A stretch of 21,049 bases of DNA from Methanocalculus sp. MSAO_Arc2 (GCA_003838065.1 QZAC01000027.1:1-21049); one strand, 5' to 3'. Numbered from the stretch's first letter, positions 7,216 to 15,510 are shown. Translations and numbers: made by a program. Notes: generated from the letters alone by a model not told the origin.

Positions 7216-7259
7216 TCATACACAACACCTATCTCCTTTCCTGTAGAGAAGATAGAACC

Positions 7260-7967
7260 ATGAAGATATCGGCATTTCTCAACATGATGGAAGAAATTGC
7301 CCCGTTCGATCATGCGGAAGAGTTTGATTCTGATAAAATCGGGCTCGTTGTCGAAGGAACAGAAGATATCGATGTTATCTGCTGCGCTCTCGATCCAACC
7401 ATACATGCAATTACAACCGCCGAGTCCATTGGTGCTGATATGCTTGTCGTGCACCATACCCCGCTGTTCACTCCCGTGACCAGGATTACAGGAACTACAG
7501 CGCGCATATTGCATATCCTCCTTAAGAACGAGATCAACCTGTTTGTGATGCACACAAACTTCGATCATGCCGAAGGGGGAATCAATGATGCCCTTGCCGA
7601 TATGATAGGCCTGTCAAACCGGGCACGGATGACTATGGGCATCGTCGGGGACTGCCCCCTCACTTTGAACCAGCTGATCCTGAAGCTTGGATGCGGCGTC
7701 AGGGTCTACGGCACAATCGACCGGCTGGACAGGGTGGCGGTTGTCGGCGGGTCCGGGTTTTCGCAGGACCTCATGGAGCAGGCCCTTGATCTTGGAGCTG
7801 ACGCCTTCATATCCTCGGAGATGAAGCATAGCACGGCACGTCTTGCCCCCCTCCCCTGCATTGAGGCAACCCATTATGCACTCGAATCTCCCGGGATGAA
7901 GGCACTTGCAATGAGGATGGGGTGGACCTATATTTCTGATCCACCAGAGAGCTGTCTTTTGGTATGA
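7260..7967 (+). CDS. NIF3-like dinuclear metal centre protein
   Basis: The 235-aa product belongs to the NIF3/YbgI family, which forms hexameric rings with a dimetal site; members are often labelled GTP cyclohydrolase I type 2, but the cellular role is uncertain. Metal-ligand candidates line up with the family: H65-H66 in MLVVHHTPLF, D102 in MHTNFDHAEGG, and H205 with E209 in IEATHYALES. The last pair is the standard C-terminal HxxxE motif. The length fits the compact archaeal and bacterial form without the inserted domain. The ATG is preceded only by a weak GAGAAG. Its stop overlaps the next gene by 4 bp. Confidence 0.9.
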   Translation: MKISAFLNMMEEIAPFDHAEEFDSDKIGLVVEGTEDIDVICCALDPTIHAITTAESIGADMLVVHHTPLFTPVTRITGTTARILHILLKNEINLFVMHTNFDHAEGGINDALADMIGLSNRARMTMGIVGDCPLTLNQLILKLGCGVRVYGTIDRLDRVAVVGGSGFSQDLMEQALDLGADAFISSEMKHSTARLAPLPCIEATHYALESPGMKALAMRMGWTYISDPPESCLLV

Positions 7968-8293
7968 TCGATCCATGGACACTCTTACAACAAAAACGGC
8001 GTCTCTCGGATCGTGTGCGAGAGTCCCTCATCCATGCCTACCAGGAACGGGGAGAAAAGGCAATCCGTGCTGCCGAACATGGCAATGTTAAGAAATACAG
8101 AGATTTCTGGGTGGTTGTGGGGAGATCGGACGAATATATCGTTGAAGATGATTTTTGCACCTGTGACGATTTCCTCTACCGTGGTGGAGCCTGCTGGCAC
8201 AGCATAGCGGTCCGCATCGCAGAGATATGCAATCTCTATGAAGAGTTTGATCTCTGGTATGCAGGAGAAGCCAATGGGAGTTTGGATGCCTGA
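7964..8293 (+). CDS. SWIM zinc-finger protein
   Basis: The 109-aa protein carries a clear SWIM motif, CxCx9CxH: C65, C67, C77 and H79 in FCTCDDFLYRGGACWHS. SWIM domains bind zinc and mediate nucleic acid or protein contacts. The first 60 residues are basic and helical (QQKRRLSDRVRESLIHAYQERG) followed by strands that lead into the finger (FWVVVGRSDEYIVEDD), as in other free-standing archaeal SWIM proteins. The start overlaps the NIF3-like stop by 4 bp (ATGA), so the two are likely translated together. No partner ATPase or recombinase is nearby. Confidence 0.85.
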   Translation: MIDPWTLLQQKRRLSDRVRESLIHAYQERGEKAIRAAEHGNVKKYRDFWVVVGRSDEYIVEDDFCTCDDFLYRGGACWHSIAVRIAEICNLYEEFDLWYAGEANGSLDA

Positions 8294-8306
8294 ATACAAA
8301 GAGAAA

Positions 8307-8316
8307 CCATATATGG
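8307..8316 (+). promoter_or_regulatory. Candidate promoter of alaS (palindromic CCATATATGG)
   Basis: A perfect 10-bp palindrome, CCATATATGG, contains a TATA-like ATATAT. It is centred about 42 bp upstream of ATG 8354, leaving a leader of roughly 15-20 bases that would include the GTGAT ribosome-binding site at 8343-8347. It lies in the short gap after the SWIM gene. Inferred from sequence and spacing only. Confidence 0.35.
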
Positions 8317-8353
8317 TGACGGATTGAACGTATATCAAGCACGTGATTTATAC

Positions 8354-11095
8354 ATGCTTTCAGAAGAATATGAGCTGGACTATTTCCGATCCAATGGGTT
8401 TGTAAGAAAGATCTGCAGTTCCTGTGATGCTGCCTTCTGGACGCTTGACCCGGATCGTGAATTATGCGGGGATGCTCCCTGTGAACCATATTCCTTCATT
8501 GGAGATCCGGTATTTTCGCCCCATTCTCCAGATGAGATGAGGGAAGCCTTCCTTTCTTTTTTTGAGGTGAACAACCATACCCGCATCAACCGATACCCGG
8601 TTGCAGCACGATGGCGTGACGATATTTATCTTACCATTGCATCCATTGCAGACTTCCAGCCGTTTGTCACCGGTGGAGTCTCACCTCCGCCAGCCAATCC
8701 GCTTGCCATCTCACAACCCTGTATCCGGTTGAATGATCTTGATTCGGTGGGAAGATCAGGCCGCCATCTAACCTGCTTTGAAATGATGGCGCATCATGCT
8801 TTCAATAGAGATGATGAAGAGATCTACTGGAAAGAAGAAACAGTTGAGTACTGCGCTGATTTTCTCAAATCAATTGGAGGGGATATACAGGACGTCACCT
8901 TTAAAGAGCATCCCTGGTACGGTGGCGGAAATGCCGGACCAAGCGTTGAGGTGCTCATCGGCGGTCTTGAAGTTGCCACACTCGTCTTTATGAATCTGGG
9001 GAGGATAAAAACGGATCATCCTCCGGTATTCATCGACGGGAAGGACTATTACCCGATGGATCTTCGGATCGTTGATACAGGATACGGACTCGAACGTTTC
9101 GTATGGGCTTCCAGGGGATCGCCAACCATCTATGATGCCGTCTATCCGGAGATGGTCTCTCTCCTGATGAAATCAGCCGGGCTCGACCATCTCTTTGACA
9201 GCCAGGAATGTACCGACATTATCGGCCTGAATGCAAAGTATGCAGGCCTCATCGATATCAGGGGTGAGAAACTCACCGATCTCCGGCGTAAGGTTGCAGA
9301 GACAATCGGAGTACCTATTGAGAAGCTCGAAGAGATGATTGCTCCAATCGAGACAATCTATGCACTCTGCGATCATACGCACTGTCTTGCCTACATGATC
9401 GGTGACTGCATTGTACCATCCAATGTCAGGGAAGGTTATCTTGCACGGCTTGTGCTGAGACGGAGTCTCCGGATGATGAACCAGCTCAACCTGGAAGATA
9501 CACTCTCCGATCTCGTTCTCTTTCATATTGAATCAATTGGACCCGATCACTTCGAACAAAATACCGATATCATACGCCAGATCCTTGACCGGGAGACAAC
9601 AAAATATGAGACCACCATCTCCCGTGGCAGAAAGATTGTGCAGAGAGTTGCACAGAACCATATCAAAAAGAACGAGCCGGTTCCCCTTTCAGAGATGGTC
9701 ACCCTTTATGAATCCCATGGCATCCCAACCGGGCTGATGCGGGACATTCTCACTGAAGAGGGGGCTGATTTTAACCTCCCAGACGATCTCGACTCCATCA
9801 TTGCCGATAAGCATTCGGAGACCGAGATGGTCATTGAAGAATCAGATCTTGACCGGTATCATGATCGGGTGGCCGGCCTCCCCCGCACCAGAAAGATCTA
9901 CTATGAACGTCCCTATGAATTTGAGTTTGATGCCATCGTGATTGATTATTTCGAGGGGTATGTGGTGCTGGACCAGACACTCTTCTATCCAGAGGGAGGA
10001 GGCCAGCCCTCAGATACCGGGACTCTTGTGACCACAGACAATGTTGTCCGTGTTGACGAAGTTATCGCACGAGAGGACAGGATCCTCCACAGGATTAAAG
10101 GCGGCGTCCTGAAGCGGGGTGAGCGGGTCAAGGGGATCGTTGATGAAGAGCGGCGCTGGTCCCTGATGCGGCACCACACCGGCACGCACATTCTCCTCCG
10201 GGCATGCAAAGAGATCCTCGGCCCTCATGTTCACCAGGCAGGAGCACATAAAGGAACTGAGAATGCACGCCTGGATATACGGCATTACACGCATATTACA
10301 CCTGAAGAAGCAAAACGAATAGAAATAGCTGCAAACCATATGATCCTTGAGAATCTGCCGGCTTTTATCAAGGTTGAGGAGCGAAACCGTGCCGAGCAGA
10401 AGTATGGATTCGACCTCTACCAGGGAGGCGTCCCTCCAGGATCAGAGATCCGTATCGTCCAGATGGGACCTGAGGTGCAGGCCTGCGGCGGGACACATTG
10501 CAGGAGCAGCGGCGAGATCGGGATTATCAAAATCCAGAGAATTGAGCATATTCAGGACGGTATCGAACGAATTGAGTTTTCTGCCGGGCTTGCTGCAGTG
10601 TATGCGATGCAGCATCTGCAGGATATACTCAGTGAATCTGCAGCAGCCCTCTCAGTACAGGTCGAACATCTCCCCCAGGCGGTTGATCGATTCTTTACCG
10701 AGTGGAAGGAACGAGGAAAAGAGATCGAAGCACTGGAATCCAGGCTTGCAAAACTCCAGATCGAGCAGCTGAACGGCGAGGAGATCGGCGGGGTAGAAGT
10801 GGTCATCCGCAAGATGGATCTCCCGCGATCAGAGCTTGTAAATATCGCAACCGGGATCGCTGATCAAAAGGGTGTCGCACTTTTCTTTTCCAATGCAGAT
10901 GGGGTCATCGTTGTTATGGGTTCAGGCAGCGATGCCGTCAATGCAGGTGAGATCATAAAGGAGATCTGCCCCATACTCGGTGGAAAGGGCGGCGGAAAAC
11001 CAGGACTTGCACAGGGGGCGGGCCAGGACAGGGAGGCAATTCCTGACGCGCTCAGAAAGGCTGAAGAATTGATATATTCGAAACTCCATGGCTGA
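8354..11095 (+). CDS. alaS: Alanyl-tRNA synthetase, archaeal type
   Basis: AlaRS charges tRNA-Ala with alanine and hydrolyses mischarged Ser- or Gly-tRNA. The 913-aa product fits archaeal enzymes. The N-terminal archaeal zinc motif has C21, C24, C38 and C43. The class II catalytic core follows (YPVAARWRDDIYLTIASI, RHLTCFEMMAHHAF, DLRIVDTGYGLERFVWAS). The editing domain keeps its zinc ligands: HxxxH at H608/H612 in RHHTGTH, and C711/H715 in CGGTHC. The C-terminal DHHA1-like domain contains GGKGGGKPGLAQGAG. ATG 8354 was chosen because archaeal homologues start at the equivalent MLSEEYELDYF and GTGAT precedes it; an in-frame TTG at 8324 after GGTGA is an alternative. Confidence 0.95.
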   Translation: MLSEEYELDYFRSNGFVRKICSSCDAAFWTLDPDRELCGDAPCEPYSFIGDPVFSPHSPDEMREAFLSFFEVNNHTRINRYPVAARWRDDIYLTIASIADFQPFVTGGVSPPPANPLAISQPCIRLNDLDSVGRSGRHLTCFEMMAHHAFNRDDEEIYWKEETVEYCADFLKSIGGDIQDVTFKEHPWYGGGNAGPSVEVLIGGLEVATLVFMNLGRIKTDHPPVFIDGKDYYPMDLRIVDTGYGLERFVWASRGSPTIYDAVYPEMVSLLMKSAGLDHLFDSQECTDIIGLNAKYAGLIDIRGEKLTDLRRKVAETIGVPIEKLEEMIAPIETIYALCDHTHCLAYMIGDCIVPSNVREGYLARLVLRRSLRMMNQLNLEDTLSDLVLFHIESIGPDHFEQNTDIIRQILDRETTKYETTISRGRKIVQRVAQNHIKKNEPVPLSEMVTLYESHGIPTGLMRDILTEEGADFNLPDDLDSIIADKHSETEMVIEESDLDRYHDRVAGLPRTRKIYYERPYEFEFDAIVIDYFEGYVVLDQTLFYPEGGGQPSDTGTLVTTDNVVRVDEVIAREDRILHRIKGGVLKRGERVKGIVDEERRWSLMRHHTGTHILLRACKEILGPHVHQAGAHKGTENARLDIRHYTHITPEEAKRIEIAANHMILENLPAFIKVEERNRAEQKYGFDLYQGGVPPGSEIRIVQMGPEVQACGGTHCRSSGEIGIIKIQRIEHIQDGIERIEFSAGLAAVYAMQHLQDILSESAAALSVQVEHLPQAVDRFFTEWKERGKEIEALESRLAKLQIEQLNGEEIGGVEVVIRKMDLPRSELVNIATGIADQKGVALFFSNADGVIVVMGSGSDAVNAGEIIKEICPILGGKGGGKPGLAQGAGQDREAIPDALRKAEELIYSKLHG

Positions 11096-11669
11096 AGAGA
11101 TCGTTTTTCTGGAACCAGGCGATGAACAGGCCCAGAAGATTGCCCGTGCAATGGGAAGCTCAACTGCAGGCGACCTCCTCAGGGGACTGTCTGGTGGGCC
11201 CAAGTCCACAACTGCACTTGCAGAAGAGATGCAGATCCCGCTCACAACAGCAAAATACCATCTGGGCAACCTCCTTGATGCAGGCGTCATCGAAGTTGTT
11301 GATACGCGCTGGAGTGCAAAAGGCCGGGAGGTCAAGATCTATGGGGTCAAGAACCAGGTCTTAATCGTTGCTCCGGGAAGACAAAGCGCAATCGGGATGA
11401 TGAAAAAGTATGCAGCCACCCTGGGGGTATTTGTTGCAGGAACAGCACTCATCTCGCTCTATCTATCGACCCTGGCCCATCCAGCCGATACGATCGTCCT
11501 TTCCCCACCAGATGATCTGCGGGTTACAGGGCTGGGTGTTGAGGGGACGATATCGTTTCCCCCCTTTTTGCATGAATTTGTCATGGCCTTCTTCCTTGGT
11601 GGATGCCTGGTGCTGGCTGCATTGATCCTGTATGAAGCCATGATCTGGTTTCGCGAGGAAAGAAACTAG
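11088..11669 (+). CDS. Membrane-anchored winged-helix (ArsR-like) regulator
   Basis: The 193-aa protein has an N-terminal ArsR-like winged helix (about 18-90: AGDLLRGLSGGPKSTTALAEEM, then LTTAKYHLGNLLDAGVIEVV). Two membrane segments follow, about 108-128 (AATLGVFVAGTALISLYL) and about 163-187 (EFVMAFFLGGCLVLAALILYEAM), with a roughly 35-residue loop between them that should face outside. This layout suggests a DNA-binding regulator tethered to the membrane that could sense an envelope signal; target genes are unknown. It overlaps the end of alaS by 8 bp, so it is probably cotranscribed. Its TAG stop shares the palindrome CTAG with the convergent hisH stop. Confidence 0.82.
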   Translation: MAEEIVFLEPGDEQAQKIARAMGSSTAGDLLRGLSGGPKSTTALAEEMQIPLTTAKYHLGNLLDAGVIEVVDTRWSAKGREVKIYGVKNQVLIVAPGRQSAIGMMKKYAATLGVFVAGTALISLYLSTLAHPADTIVLSPPDDLRVTGLGVEGTISFPPFLHEFVMAFFLGGCLVLAALILYEAMIWFREERN

Positions 11670-12271
11670 ACCAGCCCGATGAAGTTCTGCAGAAGCAAAA
11701 GCCCTGTCTCTCCGCTTTTCTCCGGGTGGAACTGGACGCCATAGATACGCCCGTTTTTGACTGCTGATGCATACGGGACAATGTAATCGGTTGTGCAGAG
11801 CCGGTAGCGTTCCGGGCAGTCCACATAATATGAGTGGACAAAATAGACATAACTTTCATCGGGAATGCCTTCAAGCAGTGGATCATCAGGGATAGTATGG
11901 CAGATCGTATTCCAGCCGATCTGGGGTACCTTCATATGGGGCATGGATTGAAACCGCCGCACACGCCCAGGGACCAGAGAGAGCCCCTGGTGGCTTCCAT
12001 GCTCCTCGCTTTCGTCCATCAGCATCTGCATCCCCAGGCAGATCCCAAGGAGCGGCACTTCCCCGGCGATAGAGAGGATACTCTGCCTGATCGGTGATAG
12101 TTTCTCCATACCTTCGGAAAATGCCCCGACTCCGGGGAGAATGATGGCATCGGCAGATGCGATATCGTCTGCATCATGGGTGATGTGACCATATGCTCCG
12201 GCCCGCTCAACTCCACGTAAGACGGACCGGAGATTTCCAAGTCCATAATCAATAATGGCTATCCTCGTCAT
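11666..12271 (-). CDS. hisH: Imidazole glycerol phosphate synthase subunit HisH
   Basis: HisH is the glutaminase half of the HisF-HisH enzyme, supplying ammonia for the fifth committed step series of histidine synthesis, where imidazole glycerol phosphate and AICAR are formed. The 201-aa product has the class I amidotransferase triad: C78 in LLGICLGMQ, and H182 and E184 in VQFHPEKSG. The N-terminus IAIIDYGLGNLRSV is diagnostic. ATG 12271 is preceded by GGGGAGG at good spacing; the frame is open 26 codons further upstream, but that part is unlike HisH. The start lies 23 bp inside the upstream PP-loop gene. No hisF or other his gene is in the window. Confidence 0.95.
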   Translation of the reverse strand: MTRIAIIDYGLGNLRSVLRGVERAGAYGHITHDADDIASADAIILPGVGAFSEGMEKLSPIRQSILSIAGEVPLLGICLGMQMLMDESEEHGSHQGLSLVPGRVRRFQSMPHMKVPQIGWNTICHTIPDDPLLEGIPDESYVYFVHSYYVDCPERYRLCTTDYIVPYASAVKNGRIYGVQFHPEKSGETGLLLLQNFIGLV

Positions 12272-13655
12272 TGATTCCTCCCCGGTGCACCCTCCATGCA
12301 CCGCTTTCAAACCATCCTTTTGACCGGCCTGCTGCTGCTCCCCATGCACAGACCGCCGACTCCCATCTCGACCAGAGTATAGGATAGCGTTCTGCTATCA
12401 TCTGGAGATGTGCGATATCACTTGACGGACAGATATAACACCCGATCCGATCAAGCCCCATTTCATAGAGTGGATTGTATGGTGCCTTCTCCTGAAAGAG
12501 GTACAGCCAGACATGCAGGGCGTTCCAGTGCTGAATGGGTGAAGCTGAAAGCTGATTGCCTACATTCTGGTTTCGCCAGATCCGTCTGGTCTTCTTCCGC
12601 CGTGCTGATTCATATTTCCGCTGGCCGATGAGCGAGAGGCATTCACCCCATTCTCTCTCTATCAGTTTCTTAATGGGAGAGAGTTTGCATGCCCTGCAGC
12701 ACCACCGAAAATCTATTGCCGGGGGGCCTTTCTGTGAGAAGGTCTCCCAGAAACCCGCTTCGCCATCTGCCCTGAAAATCGGAGCACCATATTCCAGACT
12801 TACCCTTGAGACATTTTCATATGTTTCAGGAAATTCAAGACCGGTGTCTGCAAAGATCAGTGGAACAGGCCCGACTGCTTTTAAAGCAAGGATCAGCGTG
12901 GCGAGACTGTCTTTTCCCCCTGAATATGACACGGTAAGAGGAAGATTTTTGTTCTCTGCAACCTCTTTGATGAAACTGATCGCACTCTGCTCCATAGATT
13001 CCAGTATCCCACGGTTTGCCATGACCGCATCATTCCAGGTGGAGGTTCCGGGAACAAATATCTGCGAGCTGTTCTTCCGGAGGCGGACAACCTGGCCGCG
13101 AGCCGCACGCTTTGCTTCTCCTGATCCCATTTTTGCCCTTCCAACACCAATACAGGTTCCGTCTTCTGTGAGGACAAAGACCTCATCACCTTTGTTGATA
13201 TGGGGTTCTATTTCCACAACTCCGGGTGCAAGGACACTTGATCCATTCTCTATGAATGGTGCAGCATCATCGCTCACAACAACATAGCGTTTCACAGGTT
13301 GCATCAGGCGTATGCAATGTATGCGCGGAAGCGCCTCCCATCTCCCTTCATCCGGCAGGTACCGGATGGCTGCGATGACTGCACCCCCGATGATGATCTC
13401 CTCCATCCGGTCATGATCCGGGACCTTGTTCATAAGGACGAGATGGCCGTCCGGGATGAGGGGGGATCCAAATGCATCCTCGAATATCTGGTTGATCAGA
13501 GTGATATCATAAGAGAATGCAGGCCGGAGATCTCCGGGAGGGGTAACCGCAACCGGCCGGGCGCCGCCACCGCAACCACAGCGTTTCGAAAGGACCGGGA
13601 GATGGCAGGCATCGCACCAGTGAAGGGGATTTGCACCAGCAAAGAGAGATTTCAT
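12249..13655 (-). CDS. Zinc ribbon-PUA-PAPS reductase-like PP-loop protein
   Basis: The 468-aa product is modular. An N-terminal cysteine cluster (C14, C17, C26, C28 in WCDACHLPVLSKRCGCG) is probably a zinc ribbon. A PUA domain (about 120-200: KRYVVVSDDAAPFIENGSSV, GVGRAKMGSGEAKRAARGQ) implies RNA binding. A C-terminal adenine-nucleotide alpha-hydrolase domain has the PP-loop SYSGGKDS at 243-250, and cysteines in RWCCRACK (319, 320, 323) and GCYICP (416, 419) may hold a metal or Fe-S centre. The PUA domain points to tRNA sulfuration rather than sulfate assimilation (inference). ATG 13655 fits a TATA-like box about 30 bp upstream; ATG 13676 and TTG 13691 are alternatives. Overlaps hisH by 23 bp. 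Confidence 0.82.
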   Translation of the reverse strand: MKSLFAGANPLHWCDACHLPVLSKRCGCGGGARPVAVTPPGDLRPAFSYDITLINQIFEDAFGSPLIPDGHLVLMNKVPDHDRMEEIIIGGAVIAAIRYLPDEGRWEALPRIHCIRLMQPVKRYVVVSDDAAPFIENGSSVLAPGVVEIEPHINKGDEVFVLTEDGTCIGVGRAKMGSGEAKRAARGQVVRLRKNSSQIFVPGTSTWNDAVMANRGILESMEQSAISFIKEVAENKNLPLTVSYSGGKDSLATLILALKAVGPVPLIFADTGLEFPETYENVSRVSLEYGAPIFRADGEAGFWETFSQKGPPAIDFRWCCRACKLSPIKKLIEREWGECLSLIGQRKYESARRKKTRRIWRNQNVGNQLSASPIQHWNALHVWLYLFQEKAPYNPLYEMGLDRIGCYICPSSDIAHLQMIAERYPILWSRWESAVCAWGAAAGRSKGWFESGAWRVHRGGINDEDSHY

Positions 13656-13681
13656 TGGTGCATGTTTATTTGGCATCAGTT

Positions 13682-13690
13682 CTATATCCA
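13682..13690 (-). promoter_or_regulatory. Candidate TATA box for the PP-loop gene and hisH
   Basis: The minus strand reads TGGATATAG, centred about 30 bp upstream of ATG 13655. No Shine-Dalgarno precedes that ATG, so a leaderless transcript would be consistent. If correct, the two upstream alternative starts would not be transcribed. Spacing-based inference. Confidence 0.3.
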
Positions 13691-13824
13691 ATCATCGTCG
13701 GTCAAAAAAGCACAATGCAGCACCAGGGGTGGCCCGGGAGTCTGATAAAAGAGAAATAATAATGGTATTGTATCAAAGTTTTTTGGATGAGGACCATATC
13801 CTTGCGTGCTGACCGTGCAGAGCA

Positions 13825-13837
13825 GGTGTAAAACACC
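13825..13837. other. Small hairpin in the leader of the extra mbhH-like gene
   Basis: GGTGT and ACACC pair perfectly around AAA in the region between the divergent PP-loop gene and the mbhH-like gene. The plus-strand leader region 13742-13884 also has an AT-rich block near 13751-13778 that could hold the promoter. The hairpin is short and may be coincidental. Confidence 0.25.
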
Positions 13838-13884
13838 ATGTTAGAAGAGCCTGACCAGACTACCCCTGCCTGGAGTATAGAGTA

Positions 13885-15441
13885 TTGAACCATTATGTTC
13901 CTCTCCTGATCGCAATCCCCCTGATAGGTGCGTTCGCACTACCGCTTATCAGTATGATTGGCAGAAGAATCCGCAATACCTGGACAATCCTTGTGACGGT
14001 TGCGACGGTTGCCTGTTGCCTTCTGCTCGCCCATGAGGTGCTGACACACGGTACAATCATCTATGCATTCGGGGCTCTTGATCCCTCAGTTGCCATTCCA
14101 TTTGATTCAGGCGGCATCCCGATCCGGATTCTCTTTGTTATCGACCCGATGTCTGCATGCATGGTTCTTATTGCAGCGGTCATGATGTGTGCGGCTCTTC
14201 TCTACTCAATGACAGATGAGTTCGTACAGACCGGTAAGGACATGTATTATACACTTTTTTTCCTGATGATGGCCGGGATCTTTGGAATGGTCACAACCGG
14301 CGATCTCTTCAATTTCATTATCTTTCTTGAGATCAACTCGCTGGCCGGTATCGTTCTTGTTGGGTACAGGATTAACCAGGGGTTGGCGGTCGAAGGGGCG
14401 ATAAAATACGGGTTTATCTCAAAACTTTCAGCTCTCTTCCTCCTTTTTGCTGTCGGGATGCTGTATGGCCAGTACAACTCGCTGAATATCGCATATATCG
14501 CTTCTGTCATCGAACTGACTGGTCTTTCGCTGGTTGCAGCCGTTATCATGGTCACATCTCTTGCCATGAAAGCCGGGTCTGTTCCGATGCATTTCTGGAC
14601 ACCCGACACGTATGCCAGCGCTCCATCCTCCATTATCCCACTCCTCATCGTATCCAGCATTGCCAGCCTCTATGCCATCTTCCGGATTATCTTCACCCTT
14701 TTTGGCCTTACGCTGAACGTCGTCACGATAGGCTGGGTACTCATCACCCTTGGGATTCTCTCAATGTTCATTGGTATTACCATGGCACTTATCCAGCAGG
14801 ATGTCAAGCGGCTGATGGCATACCATTCCGTCTCCCAGGTAGGCTACATGCTTTGCGGCCTTGGCGTCGGTGTCGCTGTGCTCGGAAACCAGCCCCTTAT
14901 GGAAGAATACGGGCTCATGGCAATGGAAGGGGGGATATTTCATATGATGAATTATATCCTCTTCAAAGGGCTCCTCTTCATGGTGGCGGGTGCGGTGGTC
15001 TTCCGAAGCAAAACAAGGAACCTCAAAGAGATCCAGGGGCGTGGCCGGCCGATGAAAGTAACGATGTGCTTGTATATCATCGGGGCTCTTGCTATCGTCG
15101 GCATACCTCCGCTCAACGGACATGCATCGAAAAAACTTCTTTATGAGTCGCTCTTCGCATTTAACCCGTTCATTTCAATTATCGCAATTATGGTCTCTTT
15201 CCTGACACTGGTGGCATTTACCAGAGTATTCTATGCCATGTTTTTAGCCGGGGAAGAATCCGGGCAGGAGAAGGCTGAAGAGGTGCCTCTGCTGATGCTC
15301 CTTGGTATGGGAGTGCTCGCGGTGCTGGTGGTCGTATCCGGAGTTTTTGAAGACTATATGCTGACGGTATTCATCAATCCGGCAGCCAGTGCGCTTGCTA
15401 ACCAAAGCGGATATATTGCTCTTGTGATGGGAGGAAACTGA
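13885..15441 (+). CDS. Extra MbhH/MrpD-like antiporter subunit (paralogue)
   Basis: The 518-aa integral membrane protein belongs to the MrpD/NuoN/MbhH family of ion-translocating subunits. Conserved charged residues are kept: the Glu in DLFNFIIFLEINS, the Lys in TSLAMKAGSVPMHFW, the KRLMAYHSVSQ block and the Lys in PPLNGHASKK. It aligns end to end with the canonical copy at 18153-19709 (same length, roughly two thirds identical by eye). The start is TTG, preceded by GGAG at 13872-13875, and aligns with the ATG of the other copy. It precedes mbhA by 258 bp, and a T8 run lies downstream, so it may be separately transcribed. It could form an alternative or second pump module; a dedicated role is inference. 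Confidence 0.9.
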   Translation: MNHYVPLLIAIPLIGAFALPLISMIGRRIRNTWTILVTVATVACCLLLAHEVLTHGTIIYAFGALDPSVAIPFDSGGIPIRILFVIDPMSACMVLIAAVMMCAALLYSMTDEFVQTGKDMYYTLFFLMMAGIFGMVTTGDLFNFIIFLEINSLAGIVLVGYRINQGLAVEGAIKYGFISKLSALFLLFAVGMLYGQYNSLNIAYIASVIELTGLSLVAAVIMVTSLAMKAGSVPMHFWTPDTYASAPSSIIPLLIVSSIASLYAIFRIIFTLFGLTLNVVTIGWVLITLGILSMFIGITMALIQQDVKRLMAYHSVSQVGYMLCGLGVGVAVLGNQPLMEEYGLMAMEGGIFHMMNYILFKGLLFMVAGAVVFRSKTRNLKEIQGRGRPMKVTMCLYIIGALAIVGIPPLNGHASKKLLYESLFAFNPFISIIAIMVSFLTLVAFTRVFYAMFLAGEESGQEKAEEVPLLMLLGMGVLAVLVVVSGVFEDYMLTVFINPAASALANQSGYIALVMGGN

Positions 15442-15486
15442 AGAAATGATCCATGAGAGAACCAGGAAGAAATCGCCTTCGCCCGG

Positions 15487-15494
15487 TATAAAAA
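15487..15494 (+). promoter_or_regulatory. Candidate TATA box in the gap before mbhA
   Basis: TATAAAAA preceded by GG resembles an archaeal TATA box with a short BRE. Transcription would start near 15515, leaving a leader of about 185 bases before mbhA, in an otherwise compact operon. A second candidate, TTTAATAAA at 15647-15655, would give a leader of only about 20 bases with AGGGGG near its start. Which of the two is used cannot be decided from the sequence. Confidence 0.35.
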
Positions 15495-15510
15495 CTGTTG
15501 TTTCATATGA

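Noticed and set aside
8324..8353. TTG start for alaS at 8324
   Set aside because: Ten extra residues are absent from typical archaeal AlaRS starts; ATG 8354 has GTGAT at good spacing. The TTG does follow GGTGA, so it is not fully excluded.
12272..12349. Extended hisH start
   Set aside because: The extra 26 residues are unlike HisH and lie in the coding end of the upstream gene; a strong ribosome-binding site precedes ATG 12271.
12556..13287. 243-codon plus-strand frame
   Set aside because: It is antisense to the PP-loop protein, whose SGGKDS motif and cysteine clusters are unambiguous.
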